Positions 35,360 to 45,215 of a stretch of 49,124 nt of DNA are shown here, in pieces. The notes below the pieces were generated by a model. The model searched no databases and was not told the DNA's origin. It saw nothing but the letters and a program-made list of their open reading frames with translations. How positions within the stretch are numbered: the stretch's first letter is position 1; every line of letters begins with the position of its first letter. The stretch is from the NCBI GenBank assembly GCA_003252455.1, contig QKED01000112.1:1-49124 (forward strand), given 5' to 3'. The DNA comes from Gammaproteobacteria bacterium. Lineage in GTDB: Bacteria; Pseudomonadota; Gammaproteobacteria; Thiohalomonadales; Thiohalomonadaceae. The position numbers and the translations under genes were made by a program.

Positions 35360-36616
35360 ATGCAGATCTACCTGGTCGGCGGTGCAGTACGCGACAAGCT
35401 CCTTGGCATCGAGGCGCAGGACCGCGACTACGTGGTGGTCGGGGCCGACCCACAACAGATGCTCGACGCCGGCTACCAGCCGGTGGGCAAGGAGTTCCCG
35501 GTCTTCCTCCACCCCGAGACCCACGCGGAGTACGCCCTCGCCCGCACCGAGCGCAAGACCGCCCCCGGCTACCACGGCTTCAGCTTCCACGCCGCCCCCG
35601 ACGTCACCCTGGAGCAGGACCTGCAGCGCCGTGACCTGACCATCAACGCCATGGCCGAGGCCCCGGACGGCACCCTCATCGACCCCTACGGCGGCCAGGC
35701 GGACCTCGCCGAGGGGTTGCTGCGCCACGTCTCCCCCGCCTTCGCCGAAGACCCGGTGCGCATCCTGCGCATCGCCCGCTATGCCGCGCGTTATGCGCGC
35801 TACGGCTTTCGCGTGGCGCACGGCACCAACGCCCTGATGCGGCGCATGGTGGCCGACGGCGAGGTGGACGCGCTGGTCGCCGAACGGGTCTGGGCCGAGA
35901 CCGTGCGCGCCCTCGGTGAGCCCCACCCGGAACGCTTTTTCGAGGTGCTGCGCGGCTGCGGTGCGCTGGAGCGCATCTTCCCCGAACTGCACGCCCTGTT
36001 CGGCGTGCCCCAGCCCAAACAGCACCACCCGGAGATCGACAGCGGCGTGCACACCTTGATGGTGCTGCAACAGGCCACGCGCCTCTCCGACGACCCCAAG
36101 GTGCGTCTCGCCGCCCTGCTCCACGACCTCGGCAAGGGCACCACCCCGAGCGACGAGTGGCCGCGCCATCACGGCCACGAACAGCGCGGTGTCGAACTGG
36201 CGCGCGCCTTCTGCGAACGCCTACGGGTACCCAACGAGTTCCGCGACCTCGCCCTCCTGGTGGTCGAGTTCCACGGCCTGGTGGCCAAGGCGGCGGAGCT
36301 GCGTGCCGCGACCCTCGCCGACCTCTTCGACCGCTGCGACGCCTACCGCCGCCCCGAGCGCTTCGAGCAGTTCCTGCTCGCCGCCGAGGCGGACCACCGT
36401 GGCCGCACCGGCTTCGAGGCGCGCGACTTCGCCCAAGGCCGCGTGCTGCGCCACCTGCGCGCGGCCGCCAACGCCATCCAGGCCAAGGCGGTGGTCGCCG
36501 ACGGCTACAGCGGCAAGGCGGTGGGCGAAGAGCTGCGCCAACGACGCATCCAGGCGATCAAGCTGGCACGCCAGGCGCTCGACGCCGACGGGAGCCTCGC
36601 CGCCTGCGCCCCGTGA
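35360..36616 (+). CDS. cca: Multifunctional CCA-adding enzyme
   Basis: The 418-residue class II nucleotidyltransferase adds or repairs the 3' CCA of tRNAs. Motifs are [21 protein letters not shown] (metal Asp residues in this region), [27 protein letters not shown] and [15 protein letters not shown]. The C-terminal HD domain ([19 protein letters not shown]) adds the phosphohydrolase activities of the long bacterial form. It is coupled to the NDUFA9-like gene. Both tRNAs in the window already encode CCA, so repair is the main expected role. Confidence 0.96.
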   Translation: MQIYLVGGAVRDKLLGIEAQDRDYVVVGADPQQMLDAGYQPVGKEFPVFLHPETHAEYALARTERKTAPGYHGFSFHAAPDVTLEQDLQRRDLTINAMAEAPDGTLIDPYGGQADLAEGLLRHVSPAFAEDPVRILRIARYAARYARYGFRVAHGTNALMRRMVADGEVDALVAERVWAETVRALGEPHPERFFEVLRGCGALERIFPELHALFGVPQPKQHHPEIDSGVHTLMVLQQATRLSDDPKVRLAALLHDLGKGTTPSDEWPRHHGHEQRGVELARAFCERLRVPNEFRDLALLVVEFHGLVAKAAELRAATLADLFDRCDAYRRPERFEQFLLAAEADHRGRTGFEARDFAQGRVLRHLRAAANAIQAKAVVADGYSGKAVGEELRQRRIQAIKLARQALDADGSLAACAP

Positions 36617-36897
36617 GGGGCCCCGAGTGCGCCATCACTCCTCACTCTAGGCGATAGCCTGAAGTGCCCTGCGCACGACAAATCATTGGCTTACAACAGA
36701 CTTCATTCCCCGGCGCGACACCCACCCCGCGCTATGGCACTATCACACACCCTTCCTCGCACTCGGTACGCTCGACCACCGTTCGGTGCGCTGCCCCGGG
36801 TGGCGCGGGTACCACCTAGCGGGCAACCTCGACCGCGCCCCCTGAATGTGCGCAATCTCTGTCTACACTTGTAGGAATACGGAGTGGAGATCCGACT

Positions 36898-39800
36898 ATG
36901 TCCTCGGCTCAAAACGACTCGGCACCAACCACCGAGACCCAAGCGCAACGCCACCACGCGGCCATCCTCGACTCCGCCGGCGAGGGGATCTACGGCATCG
37001 ATCAGCACGGTCGCATCACCTTCGCCAACCGCGCCGCCTGCCGCATGCTCGGTCGCTCGCGCGCCGAGCTGGTGGGGCAACACTCACACCGGCTGTTTCA
37101 CGGCCACTTTCGCGACGGCACCGTCTACCCGGAGCACGTCTGCCCCGCCACCCTGACCCTGGACGATGGCCTGCCACGCACCGTAGAGCAGGACTGGTTC
37201 GAGCTGGCCGACGGCGCCTGGCTGCCGGTGCGGCTGACCATCACCCCACTGTTCGAGGGGCAGCAGCAGAGCGGCGCGGTGGTGGTGTTCAACGACCTCA
37301 CCCCGCAGCTGCTCTCGGAGCGCCAGCGGCGCCTGCAGACACAGCGCCAAGAGGGGCTCATCGAGGCGATGGGCGAGGGCTTGATCATGCACGACACCCA
37401 CGGGCGCATCACCCGGGTCAATCCGGCGGCGGAGCGCATGTTCGGCTACCATGCCGCCGACGTGCTCGGCCACCCCATCCCCTTCCCCGGCCTCGGCCAA
37501 CTGCTGAGCGACGATGGCCGCCCCTTCCCCCTACCGCAGCTCCCGCACCTGCGCGCCCGGGTCACCGGGCGGGCGGTGACCGATGTGGTGATCGGCATCC
37601 GCGCCGACGATCAGGCGCCGACGCGCTGGTACAAGGTGAGTGCCGTGCCGCTACCCGACGAGCGCGACGCCCAGGGCCACGCCGTGGTGGTGACCACCAG
37701 CGAGATCACCCACCTCAAGGCACTGGAGCTGAGCCTGCGCGAGGGGCGCGAGCGACTGCAGTTGGCACTTGAGGCGAGCCACGCCGGCAGCTTCTACTAC
37801 GACTTCGTGCACGACACAAACCTCTGGGACCCACGCACCCTGGAGATCTTCGGCCTCAGCGAGGCGGAGTTCGGCCACGACTACGCCAGCTGGGCCAACT
37901 GCGTGCACCCCGACGACCTGCCACTGGTCGAGCAGCAACTGCGCGACTGCATCGCCGCCCAGAGCCTGTTCGATACCCAATTTCGCATCCTGCGTCCGGA
38001 TGGGGAGCTGCGCTACATCGGCGGTCAGAGCAGCATCACCTTTGCCAGCGACGGCACCCCGCTGACCCTCAACGGCCTGCTCTTCGACATCACCGCAGAG
38101 ACCCTGGCGCAGCGGCGCGAGCAGCTCAACGCCCGGCGCCTCGACGCCCTCCTCGACCTCAGCCGTCACGCCAACGAACAGGAGGAGGCGCAACTGCTAC
38201 AGGGTGGTCTGGCCATCGCCCAGGCCATCTGCGACAGCCCCGGCGGGTACCTGCTACTGTTCGATGCACAACAACAGACCCTACACCCTGGGGCCTGGTC
38301 GGCCACACTCGACGACGCCTTCGCCCCGCTGCGTCAACGCCCCCTGCCGCTGGCCGAGGCGGGCGCCTGGGCCGACTGCGCGCGCCTCGGCACCCTGCAG
38401 CTGCACGACGACTACCGCAGCCCGGAGCACAGTCCGGCGGGGAGCCTCTCGCCGCGCTTCCAGCGCCACCTCTGTTGCCCCGTCGAGGAGGCCGGCGCGG
38501 TGTGCATGTTGCTCGGTGTGGTGGACAAGGCGGAGAGCTACTCCAACCTCGACCAGCAGCAACTGACACTGGTGGCGCAGGACCTGTGGAAGATCATCGC
38601 GCGGCGACGCACCGAACTGGAGCTGGTCGAGGCGCGCTACATGGCCGACCAGGCCAACCGCGCCAAGTCCGCCTTTCTGGCCAACATGAGCCACGAGCTG
38701 CGCACCCCGCTCAACGCGGTGATCGGCTACACCCAGATCCTGCAACAAGACCCGCTCCTCGGCCCCACCCAGCAGCACTCACTGGCGGCGATCCGCCGCG
38801 CCGGTGACTACCTGCTGTTGTTGATCAACGACATCCTCGACCTGGCCAAGATCGAGGCGGGGCACTTCGAGCTGCTCCCCGCCCCCGTGAATCTGCGCCC
38901 GTTCTTCGACCAGCTGGCCGAACCGTTCGCCCAGCGCGCGCAGCAGAAGGGGCTCCAGTTCACCCTGGCGTTGGCCGATGCGCTGCCCCTGGGGGTCGAG
39001 CTGGACGAGCGCCGCCTGCGCCAGATCCTGCTCAACCTGCTGAGTAACGCACTCAAGTTCACCGAGCAAGGTGCCATCACCCTGGGCGTGTCCTACGCCG
39101 AAGGCCACCTGCAGGTGCGCGTGGAGGACACCGGGGTCGGCATCCCGCCCGCACGTATGGCGGAGCTCTTCACCCCCTATGCGCAGATCAGCGAGCAGGC
39201 CTACCAGCGCGAGGGGAGCGGTCTCGGCCTGACCATCAGCCACAGCCTGGTGGCGCAGATGGGCGGTGAGCTGACGGTCGAGAGCCACCCCGGTACGGGG
39301 AGCGGCTTCGGTTTTCAGATCCCCGCCCCACAGGTGGCCGAGGTCGGGTCCCAGCCCCGACACCCGGGGCGGGTCGAGAAGATCCATGGCTATCGGCGCC
39401 GCGACGACCCCCTCACCCCGCTACGCCTCTTGGTGGTGGACGATAACGAGGACAACCGGGTGATCCTACGCGGCATGCTCGCCCCCCTCGGCTTTCAGCT
39501 CGACGAGGCAACGGGGGGCGAAGCGGCGTTGACGCAGGTGGAGCGCCTGCGCCCCGACCTGGTGCTTATGGACCTGGTGATGCCCGGCCTCGATGGCCTG
39601 GAGGCCAGTCGCCGCTTGCACCAGCGCGACCCGGACCTACCCATCGTCGCCCTCTCCGCGCGCGCCGCCCCCGAAGACCGCGAGGCCTCCCGCGCCGCCG
39701 GCTGTGTGGCGCACATCGCCAGACCCATGACCTTCGAGACCCTCTGTGCCGTGCTGGAGGCACACCTGCCGCTGGAGTGGCAGGGGGACGAGGTGATCAC

Positions 39801-40029
39801 CGGGGCGGAGGGCGAGGTGGCGGCCCAGGACGCATGGCTGGCCGCGCAGCTCGGCACCTTGGCAGCGAGTCAGCGCGCCGATTTACGGCGCATGGTGCTA
39901 CACGGCAGCCGCCGGGAGGTCGACCACTACTTGATCGGCATCGCCGCCGAGGCTGAACTGCGCACCCGGCTACTGACCCTGCTCGACGACTTTCAGCACC
40001 AGCACCTGCTCGACCTGCTGACCCCCTAA
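36898..40029 (+). CDS. Soluble PAS-PAS-PAS-GAF hybrid histidine kinase
   Basis: The 1043-residue protein has three PAS domains (about 10-135, 150-275, 284-405), a GAF-like domain (about 414-575), HisKA with His599 in MSHELRTPLNAVIGY, an ATPase domain (NLLSNALKF, DTGVGIP, GLGLTIS), a receiver (VVDDNEDNR, Asp892 in LMDLVMPG) and a 70-residue helical tail. The first PAS carries FRDGTVYPEHVCPA, a Cys-containing motif common in this PAS type. The receiver has IARP where the conserved Lys-Pro is expected, a Lys-to-Arg change. No membrane helix is seen, so it senses a cytoplasmic signal. GGAG lies upstream of the start. The diguanylate cyclase gene follows after 128 bases. Confidence 0.88.
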   Translation: MSSAQNDSAPTTETQAQRHHAAILDSAGEGIYGIDQHGRITFANRAACRMLGRSRAELVGQHSHRLFHGHFRDGTVYPEHVCPATLTLDDGLPRTVEQDWFELADGAWLPVRLTITPLFEGQQQSGAVVVFNDLTPQLLSERQRRLQTQRQEGLIEAMGEGLIMHDTHGRITRVNPAAERMFGYHAADVLGHPIPFPGLGQLLSDDGRPFPLPQLPHLRARVTGRAVTDVVIGIRADDQAPTRWYKVSAVPLPDERDAQGHAVVVTTSEITHLKALELSLREGRERLQLALEASHAGSFYYDFVHDTNLWDPRTLEIFGLSEAEFGHDYASWANCVHPDDLPLVEQQLRDCIAAQSLFDTQFRILRPDGELRYIGGQSSITFASDGTPLTLNGLLFDITAETLAQRREQLNARRLDALLDLSRHANEQEEAQLLQGGLAIAQAICDSPGGYLLLFDAQQQTLHPGAWSATLDDAFAPLRQRPLPLAEAGAWADCARLGTLQLHDDYRSPEHSPAGSLSPRFQRHLCCPVEEAGAVCMLLGVVDKAESYSNLDQQQLTLVAQDLWKIIARRRTELELVEARYMADQANRAKSAFLANMSHELRTPLNAVIGYTQILQQDPLLGPTQQHSLAAIRRAGDYLLLLINDILDLAKIEAGHFELLPAPVNLRPFFDQLAEPFAQRAQQKGLQFTLALADALPLGVELDERRLRQILLNLLSNALKFTEQGAITLGVSYAEGHLQVRVEDTGVGIPPARMAELFTPYAQISEQAYQREGSGLGLTISHSLVAQMGGELTVESHPGTGSGFGFQIPAPQVAEVGSQPRHPGRVEKIHGYRRRDDPLTPLRLLVVDDNEDNRVILRGMLAPLGFQLDEATGGEAALTQVERLRPDLVLMDLVMPGLDGLEASRRLHQRDPDLPIVALSARAAPEDREASRAAGCVAHIARPMTFETLCAVLEAHLPLEWQGDEVITGAEGEVAAQDAWLAAQLGTLAASQRADLRRMVLHGSRREVDHYLIGIAAEAELRTRLLTLLDDFQHQHLLDLLTP

Positions 40030-40157
40030 AGACAGGTGTATACGCGACCCTGCGCGGGGGTACGATAGGTGTACTAGCCCACTTGTGGTACCCTCGCTGC
40101 CACACCCCGAATCCGGGTCTATCCATTCCGGGCCCTCTGTCGAGTAGCCACTGCCCC

Positions 40158-42092
40158 ATGTCGCGACCCCTTGAGGCCCACATCGCCGAACCCGATCGCC
40201 CATCCGTGCCCCCCCTGCGCACGGTGATGGTGGTCGACGACACCCCGGCCAACCTCAATCTGCTCAATTACATCCTCAATCAGGCCCACTACGAGGTGCG
40301 CACCATGCCCAGCGGACGGCTGGCCATCGCCTCCGCCCTCGACGACCCGCCGGACCTGATCCTGCTCGACATTCGCATGCCCGACATAGATGGCTACGAG
40401 GTGTGCGCGCGGCTCAAGGCCGAACCCGCTACCCTGCATATCCCGGTGATCTTCATCAGCGCCCTGCAGGAGGTGGACGACAAGCTGCGCGCCTTCTCCG
40501 CCGGCGGTGTCGACTACATCACCAAGCCGTTTCAGCAGGCCGAGGTGCTGGCGCGGGTCGACACCCACCTGCGCATCCTCGATGCCCAACAGCAGCTGGA
40601 GCGCGAGGTGGCACTGCGTGCCAGGGCCGAGCACCACGCCGCACGTCAACACCGCATCCTGGCGGCGATCGACCACCTGCGTACGCAGTACATCGGCGAG
40701 GCCGACGAGGAGACGCTGTTCGACGCCCTGCTGCAGGAGATCCTCGACCTCACCGACAGCGCCTTCGGCCTCATCGGCGAGCTACGCACGAACCCCGACG
40801 GCCAACGCTACCTGCAGACCCTGGCGCTGAGCAACATCGCCTGGGACGACGCCAGTCGCCACCTCTACGCCGAGAGCCACAGCCGCGAAGGACTGGTCTT
40901 CTACAACCTCGATAACCTGCTCGGTCGCGCCCTGTGCGAGCGCCGCCCACTGCTCACCAACACCCCGGCCGAGCACCCGGCGGCCCACGGCCTGCCCCCC
41001 GGCCACCCCCCACTGCACGCCTTTGCCGGCATCCCGCTGCAGTTCGGCGACGAGCTGCTCGGCCTGGTGGCCCTGGCCAACCGCCCCGGCGGCTATCGCC
41101 AAGAGCTGGTCGACGAACTGCGCCCGCTGCTCGATGCCAACGCCCAGGTGCTCAACGGCCTGCGCGAACGCCAGGCGCGCCGCGCCGCCGAGCGCCGTCT
41201 GAGCGAGCGCGAGGAGCTGCTCAGCGAGCTGACCGAGAACATCCACCAACTGTTCTGGATGAGCGACCTGCAGGGCGAGCAGCTACTCTACGTCAGCCCG
41301 GTGGTGCAGGGCCTGTTCGGCCTGGCGCCGGAGGCGTGTCTGGCCCACCCCTGGCTCTGGCATCAGGGGGTGGCCGCCGAGGACCGCCCGGCCCTCGACC
41401 GCGCCCTCGACGCACTGCGCAGCCAAGGCCACTTCGATCTGGAGTACCGCATCGTCCTGCCCGACGGCGCCCTGCGCTGGATCCGCGAGCGCGCCTTCCC
41501 GGTGCGCAACGAGCACGGTCGGGTACAACGTGTGGCCGGTCTGGCCGAGGATGTCTCGGTGCTGCACCATGCCCAAGAGCGCATCTGGTATCAGGCCACC
41601 CACGACACCCTCACCGATCTGCACAATCGCAAGCAGTTCCACGACCACCTGCAGACCCAGGTGGCCAAGGCGCGGCGCAGCGGGGAGCGCTTCGCCCTCT
41701 GCTACCTCGACCTCGACGGCTTCAAGCAGGTGAACGACACCCACGGCCACGCGGTCGGCGACCTGCTACTGGTAGAGGTGGCGCGCCGCCTGCGCGCACT
41801 GGTGCGCGAGAGCGACACCCTGGCACGCCTGGGGGGCGACGAGTTCGCCATCCTGATGCCCACGGTGACCACTCCGCAGGGGGCCCTGGGGGCGGCGGAG
41901 CGCATCGTCGCGGCACTCATCGACACCTTTACCCTGGGTGAGGTCGAGGTGGCGAGCGCCTGCTCGGTGGGGATCGCCTTCTTCCCCGAGCACGGCGCCG
42001 ACGAGGAGGCGCTGCTGCGTAGCGCAGACCAGGCCATGTATCGAGCCAAGCGGGGCGCGGATACGGCGTTCTGCATCCAACCCCTCGGCTGA
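40158..42092 (+). CDS. REC-GAF-PAS-GGDEF diguanylate cyclase
   Basis: The 644-residue protein makes c-di-GMP under receiver control. An N-terminal receiver (VMVVDDTPANL, Asp71 in LLDIRMPDIDG, TKPF) is followed by GAF (about 165-355), PAS (about 355-480) and GGDEF (about 480-640). The active site GGDEF is intact at 559-563 and the inhibitory I-site RESD lies nine residues before it, so product inhibition is expected. No EAL domain is present. The start at 40158 (MSRPLEAHIAEP) has only a weak ribosome-binding site; the frame opens 75 bases earlier. Its receiver is very similar to that of the next gene, suggesting shared input. Confidence 0.92.
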   Translation: MSRPLEAHIAEPDRPSVPPLRTVMVVDDTPANLNLLNYILNQAHYEVRTMPSGRLAIASALDDPPDLILLDIRMPDIDGYEVCARLKAEPATLHIPVIFISALQEVDDKLRAFSAGGVDYITKPFQQAEVLARVDTHLRILDAQQQLEREVALRARAEHHAARQHRILAAIDHLRTQYIGEADEETLFDALLQEILDLTDSAFGLIGELRTNPDGQRYLQTLALSNIAWDDASRHLYAESHSREGLVFYNLDNLLGRALCERRPLLTNTPAEHPAAHGLPPGHPPLHAFAGIPLQFGDELLGLVALANRPGGYRQELVDELRPLLDANAQVLNGLRERQARRAAERRLSEREELLSELTENIHQLFWMSDLQGEQLLYVSPVVQGLFGLAPEACLAHPWLWHQGVAAEDRPALDRALDALRSQGHFDLEYRIVLPDGALRWIRERAFPVRNEHGRVQRVAGLAEDVSVLHHAQERIWYQATHDTLTDLHNRKQFHDHLQTQVAKARRSGERFALCYLDLDGFKQVNDTHGHAVGDLLLVEVARRLRALVRESDTLARLGGDEFAILMPTVTTPQGALGAAERIVAALIDTFTLGEVEVASACSVGIAFFPEHGADEEALLRSADQAMYRAKRGADTAFCIQPLG

Positions 42093-42169
42093 GTGACGCA
42101 ACCCCCTTGGCCTCGCCCCCCATTCATCCGACAATGGCTACGTCCCTACAATAACTAGGAGACCATCAG

Positions 42170-43975
42170 GTGACTCAAGCCCCTTCTCGCACCACCGTCA
42201 TGTTGGTCGACGACACCCCGGCCAACCTCCGCCTCCTCTCCAAGATCCTGGAGGAGGTAGGTTACGAGGTCCGCGCCCTACCGAGTGGCGAACTGGCCAT
42301 CGACTCCGCGCGCAACGACCCGCCGGAGCTGATCCTGCTCGATGTACGCATGCCCAACATGAATGGTTACCAGGTGTGTGCCGAACTGAAGAAGGAGCCA
42401 CGCACGCGCGAGATCCCGGTGATCTTCATCAGCGCCCTACAAGAGACCGAAGACAAGCTGCTCGCGTTCCAGGCCGGGGGGGTCGACTACATCACCAAGC
42501 CGTTCGAGCAGGCCGAGGTGCTGGCACGCGTCAACACCCACCTGGAGCTGGCCCAGACCCGCGCCGCCCTGGTCGAAGAGCGCAAGCGCGCCGAATCGGC
42601 CAACCGTGCCAAATCGGCCTTCTTGGCCAACATGAGCCACGAGCTGCGCACCCCGCTCAACGCCGTGCTCGGCTATGCCCAGCTACTGGCCAACGACGAG
42701 AGCCTCCCCTCGCACGTGCTCACCGCGGTGCAGACCATCCACCAGGGGGGCGAGTACCTGCTGACGCTGATCAACGAGGTGCTCGACCTGGCCAAGGTCG
42801 AGGCGGGGCGCTTCGAGATCCACCCGGAGCCGTTTCACCCCAGCGAGTTCTTCCCCGACATCGTCGCCATGTTCCAGATCCGCGCCGAACAGAAGGGCAT
42901 CGGCTTCGTCTACCAGGAGCCGCAGGCGCTGCCCTTCATCCTCATCGGTGACAGCAAGCGCCTGCGCCAGGTGGTGATGAACCTGCTCGGCAACGCCATC
43001 AAGTTCACGCCACACGGCGAGGTCCGCCTGGAGGTGGCGTATCGCGACGGGCAGCTACACATCGCCGTGGTGGATAGCGGCATCGGCATCGAGGCAGGGC
43101 AGATCGAGACCATTTTCCAGCCCTTCGGTCAGAGCGGCGACAACGAGTACAAGTCGCAGGGCACCGGGCTCGGGCTGGCCATCAGCCGTAATCTGGTGGA
43201 GCTGATGGGTGGGGCTATCGAGGTGCAGAGTACCCTCGGCCACGGCAGCCGCTTTCTGGTCACCCTGCCGATGCCGCAGAAGGTGGGCGATGCCGACGCC
43301 CCACCGCCCCGCCACCGCCCCGACTACAAGGTGACCGGCTATCGGCGCAGCGACGGCCAGCATGCCCCCTACCAAGTGCTGGTGGTGGACGACAAGGAGG
43401 ACAACCGCCGACTGCTTATCGACCTACTCGGCCCGCTCGGCTTCGGCGTCAGCAGTGTCGGCAGCGGTGAGGCGGGGCTGGAGCGCCTGGCCCAGGGCGG
43501 CATCGACCTGCTCATCACCGACCTCGCACTGCCCGGTATCAACGGTCTGGAAACCATGCGCCGCGGCCACACCCTGCCCGGCTGCGCCGGGATGCCGATG
43601 ATCGTCCTCTCCGGCAGCTCCTTCCCGGTCGACCGGGCCGCCAGCCACGCCGCCGGGGCCAAGGCGCACCTGGACAAACCGCTCGACCAGTACCAACTGT
43701 TCGACACCCTGGCCGAACTGTTGGCGCTGGAGTGGCAGACAAAGGCCCTGCGCAGCAGCGAAGACGACGTGGCGGGCACCGCGCCACTGCCGAGCGAGTG
43801 GGTGGCGGAGCTCACCGAACTGGACCACCGCGGCCTGCTCACGCGCATGGTCGACCGCCTGGAGGCGATGCTCGCCGAGCACCCGGGACACCCGACCCTC
43901 ACCGCCCTCTACGAGGAGGCGCGCAACTTCAACATCGCACGCCTGCGCAAACTCTTGCAGCAGCTCGGCGCCTGA
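42170..43975 (+). CDS. Cytoplasmic REC-histidine kinase-REC protein (second copy)
   Basis: The 601-residue protein starts with GTG 42170, with AGGAG nine bases upstream. It has a receiver (VMLVDDTPANL, Asp58 in LLDVRMPNMNG, TKPF), coiled coil, HisKA with His157 in MSHELRTPLNAVLGY, ATPase (NLLGNAIKF, DSGIGI, GLGLAIS), second receiver (VLVVDDKEDNR, Asp451 in LITDLALPG, DKPL) and a C-terminal helical tail. Layout and sequence resemble the protein at 27842. It lies 77 bases after the diguanylate cyclase and could phosphorylate it. It converges with the VanZ-like gene, four bases away. Confidence 0.88.
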   Translation: MTQAPSRTTVMLVDDTPANLRLLSKILEEVGYEVRALPSGELAIDSARNDPPELILLDVRMPNMNGYQVCAELKKEPRTREIPVIFISALQETEDKLLAFQAGGVDYITKPFEQAEVLARVNTHLELAQTRAALVEERKRAESANRAKSAFLANMSHELRTPLNAVLGYAQLLANDESLPSHVLTAVQTIHQGGEYLLTLINEVLDLAKVEAGRFEIHPEPFHPSEFFPDIVAMFQIRAEQKGIGFVYQEPQALPFILIGDSKRLRQVVMNLLGNAIKFTPHGEVRLEVAYRDGQLHIAVVDSGIGIEAGQIETIFQPFGQSGDNEYKSQGTGLGLAISRNLVELMGGAIEVQSTLGHGSRFLVTLPMPQKVGDADAPPPRHRPDYKVTGYRRSDGQHAPYQVLVVDDKEDNRRLLIDLLGPLGFGVSSVGSGEAGLERLAQGGIDLLITDLALPGINGLETMRRGHTLPGCAGMPMIVLSGSSFPVDRAASHAAGAKAHLDKPLDQYQLFDTLAELLALEWQTKALRSSEDDVAGTAPLPSEWVAELTELDHRGLLTRMVDRLEAMLAEHPGHPTLTALYEEARNFNIARLRKLLQQLGA

Positions 43976-43979
43976 CCCC

Positions 43980-44366
43980 TCAAGGGTCGAAGCGCCGCTC
44001 CAGGCGTGCCAACCCCCGCCCCAGGGGGGTGGCACCGAGCCCTAGCCCCAGCAGCACGCCGATGGCGTTGGCCAACATGTCGGCCCACTCGAACTGGCGC
44101 GTGCCGCCGAAGCCCTGCAGGTATTCGAGGCCGAGTCCGAGCAGCAGCATGGCCAAGGCGTAACGCACCCTCACCCACCCCGGGGCGTAGACCAGGCAGA
44201 ACCAGAAGGTCACCAACCCATAGGCGGCCAGATGGCCGAGCTTGTCGTTGAAGTCGATCCCCAGCTCACGGTCGAGCGGCACCGACCGCAGGCTGAGCCA
44301 GACGATGAGCACCACCCAGAGCCAGCCCAGCCCGCCCCACAGGCGGGCCAATCGCAACTCATGCAT
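43980..44366 (-). CDS. VanZ-like small membrane protein
   Basis: The 128-residue protein starts MHELRLARLWGGLGWL at ATG 44364-44366, overlapping the uppP stop by eight bases. It has three to four membrane helices and the VanZ pattern LGIDFNDKLGHLAAYGLVTFW, ending EWADMLANAIGVLLGLG. VanZ relatives are linked to glycopeptide resistance and envelope processes, but the small proteobacterial members have no assigned role. Co-transcription with uppP hints at cell-wall lipid metabolism. Confidence 0.75.
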   Translation of the reverse strand: MHELRLARLWGGLGWLWVVLIVWLSLRSVPLDRELGIDFNDKLGHLAAYGLVTFWFCLVYAPGWVRVRYALAMLLLGLGLEYLQGFGGTRQFEWADMLANAIGVLLGLGLGATPLGRGLARLERRFDP

Positions 44367-45171
44367 GGCCGAAGAGCAGCAGCAGGAAGAGACCGAGGGC
44401 GAGGCGGTAGAGCACGAAGGGGAACATGCCGATGCGCTCCAGCAGCTTGAGGAAGAGGTGGATACAGAGGTAGGCGCTGAGGGCGGAGAGCAGCACACCG
44501 AGGCCCATCGCCAGCCAGTCGACGACATGGCCACCCTTGAGCAGGTCGAGCACGCTGAGACCACCGGCGAGGACGATCACCGGGATGGAGAGCAGGAAGG
44601 AGAAGCGCGCGGCGCCGGAGCGCGAGAGGCCGAGCAGCAGACCCGCGGTCATGGTGATGCCGGAGCGTGAGGTACCGGGGATCAGCGCCACCGCCTGGGC
44701 ACAACCGATGAGCAGCACATCCTTCCAGGTGAGGGCGTGCTCGTCGCGTGGTTTGATCGCCATGCTGCCGACCCAGTCGGCCAACCAGAGCAGCAGGCCG
44801 AAGGCGATGGTGGCGTAGGCGATCACCTGGGGTGAGCGCAGCTCGGTCTCGATGTAGCCCTTGAAGGTGAGCCCGGCCAGGCCCACCGGGATGGTGCCGA
44901 GCAGCACCGCCCAGGCGAGGCGGCTCTCGCCCACCGACTCACGCCGCGCCAGCGAGGCGAACCAGTCGCGCCCCATACCGTAGACCTCGCGGCGGAAGTA
45001 CCACACCACCGCACTCAGGGTGCCGATATGCACCGCCACATCGAAGGCGAGCCCCTGGTCCTCCCAACCCATCAGGTGGGGGAAGAGGATCAGGTGGGCG
45101 GAGCTGGAGACGGGGAGGAACTCGGTGAGCCCCTGCACCACGGCGAGAACGACGATCTGGATCAGGTCCAT
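44359..45171 (-). CDS. uppP: Undecaprenyl-diphosphatase UppP (BacA)
   Basis: UppP dephosphorylates undecaprenyl pyrophosphate to recycle the peptidoglycan lipid carrier. The 270-residue polytopic protein starts MDLIQIVVLAVVQGLTEF. It contains the two family motifs, VQGLTEFLPVSSSAHLIL and LIPGTSRSGITMTAGLLLG, with the catalytic Glu, Ser and Arg residues. The in-frame upstream extension is not used because the protein aligns from ATG 45169-45171. The VanZ-like gene overlaps its end. Confidence 0.95.
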   Translation of the reverse strand: MDLIQIVVLAVVQGLTEFLPVSSSAHLILFPHLMGWEDQGLAFDVAVHIGTLSAVVWYFRREVYGMGRDWFASLARRESVGESRLAWAVLLGTIPVGLAGLTFKGYIETELRSPQVIAYATIAFGLLLWLADWVGSMAIKPRDEHALTWKDVLLIGCAQAVALIPGTSRSGITMTAGLLLGLSRSGAARFSFLLSIPVIVLAGGLSVLDLLKGGHVVDWLAMGLGVLLSALSAYLCIHLFLKLLERIGMFPFVLYRLALGLFLLLLFGHA

Positions 45172-45215
45172 CGGCAAATCATCCTGGCAGTTTGTTGAGG
45201 AATGGGGTGATGCGC

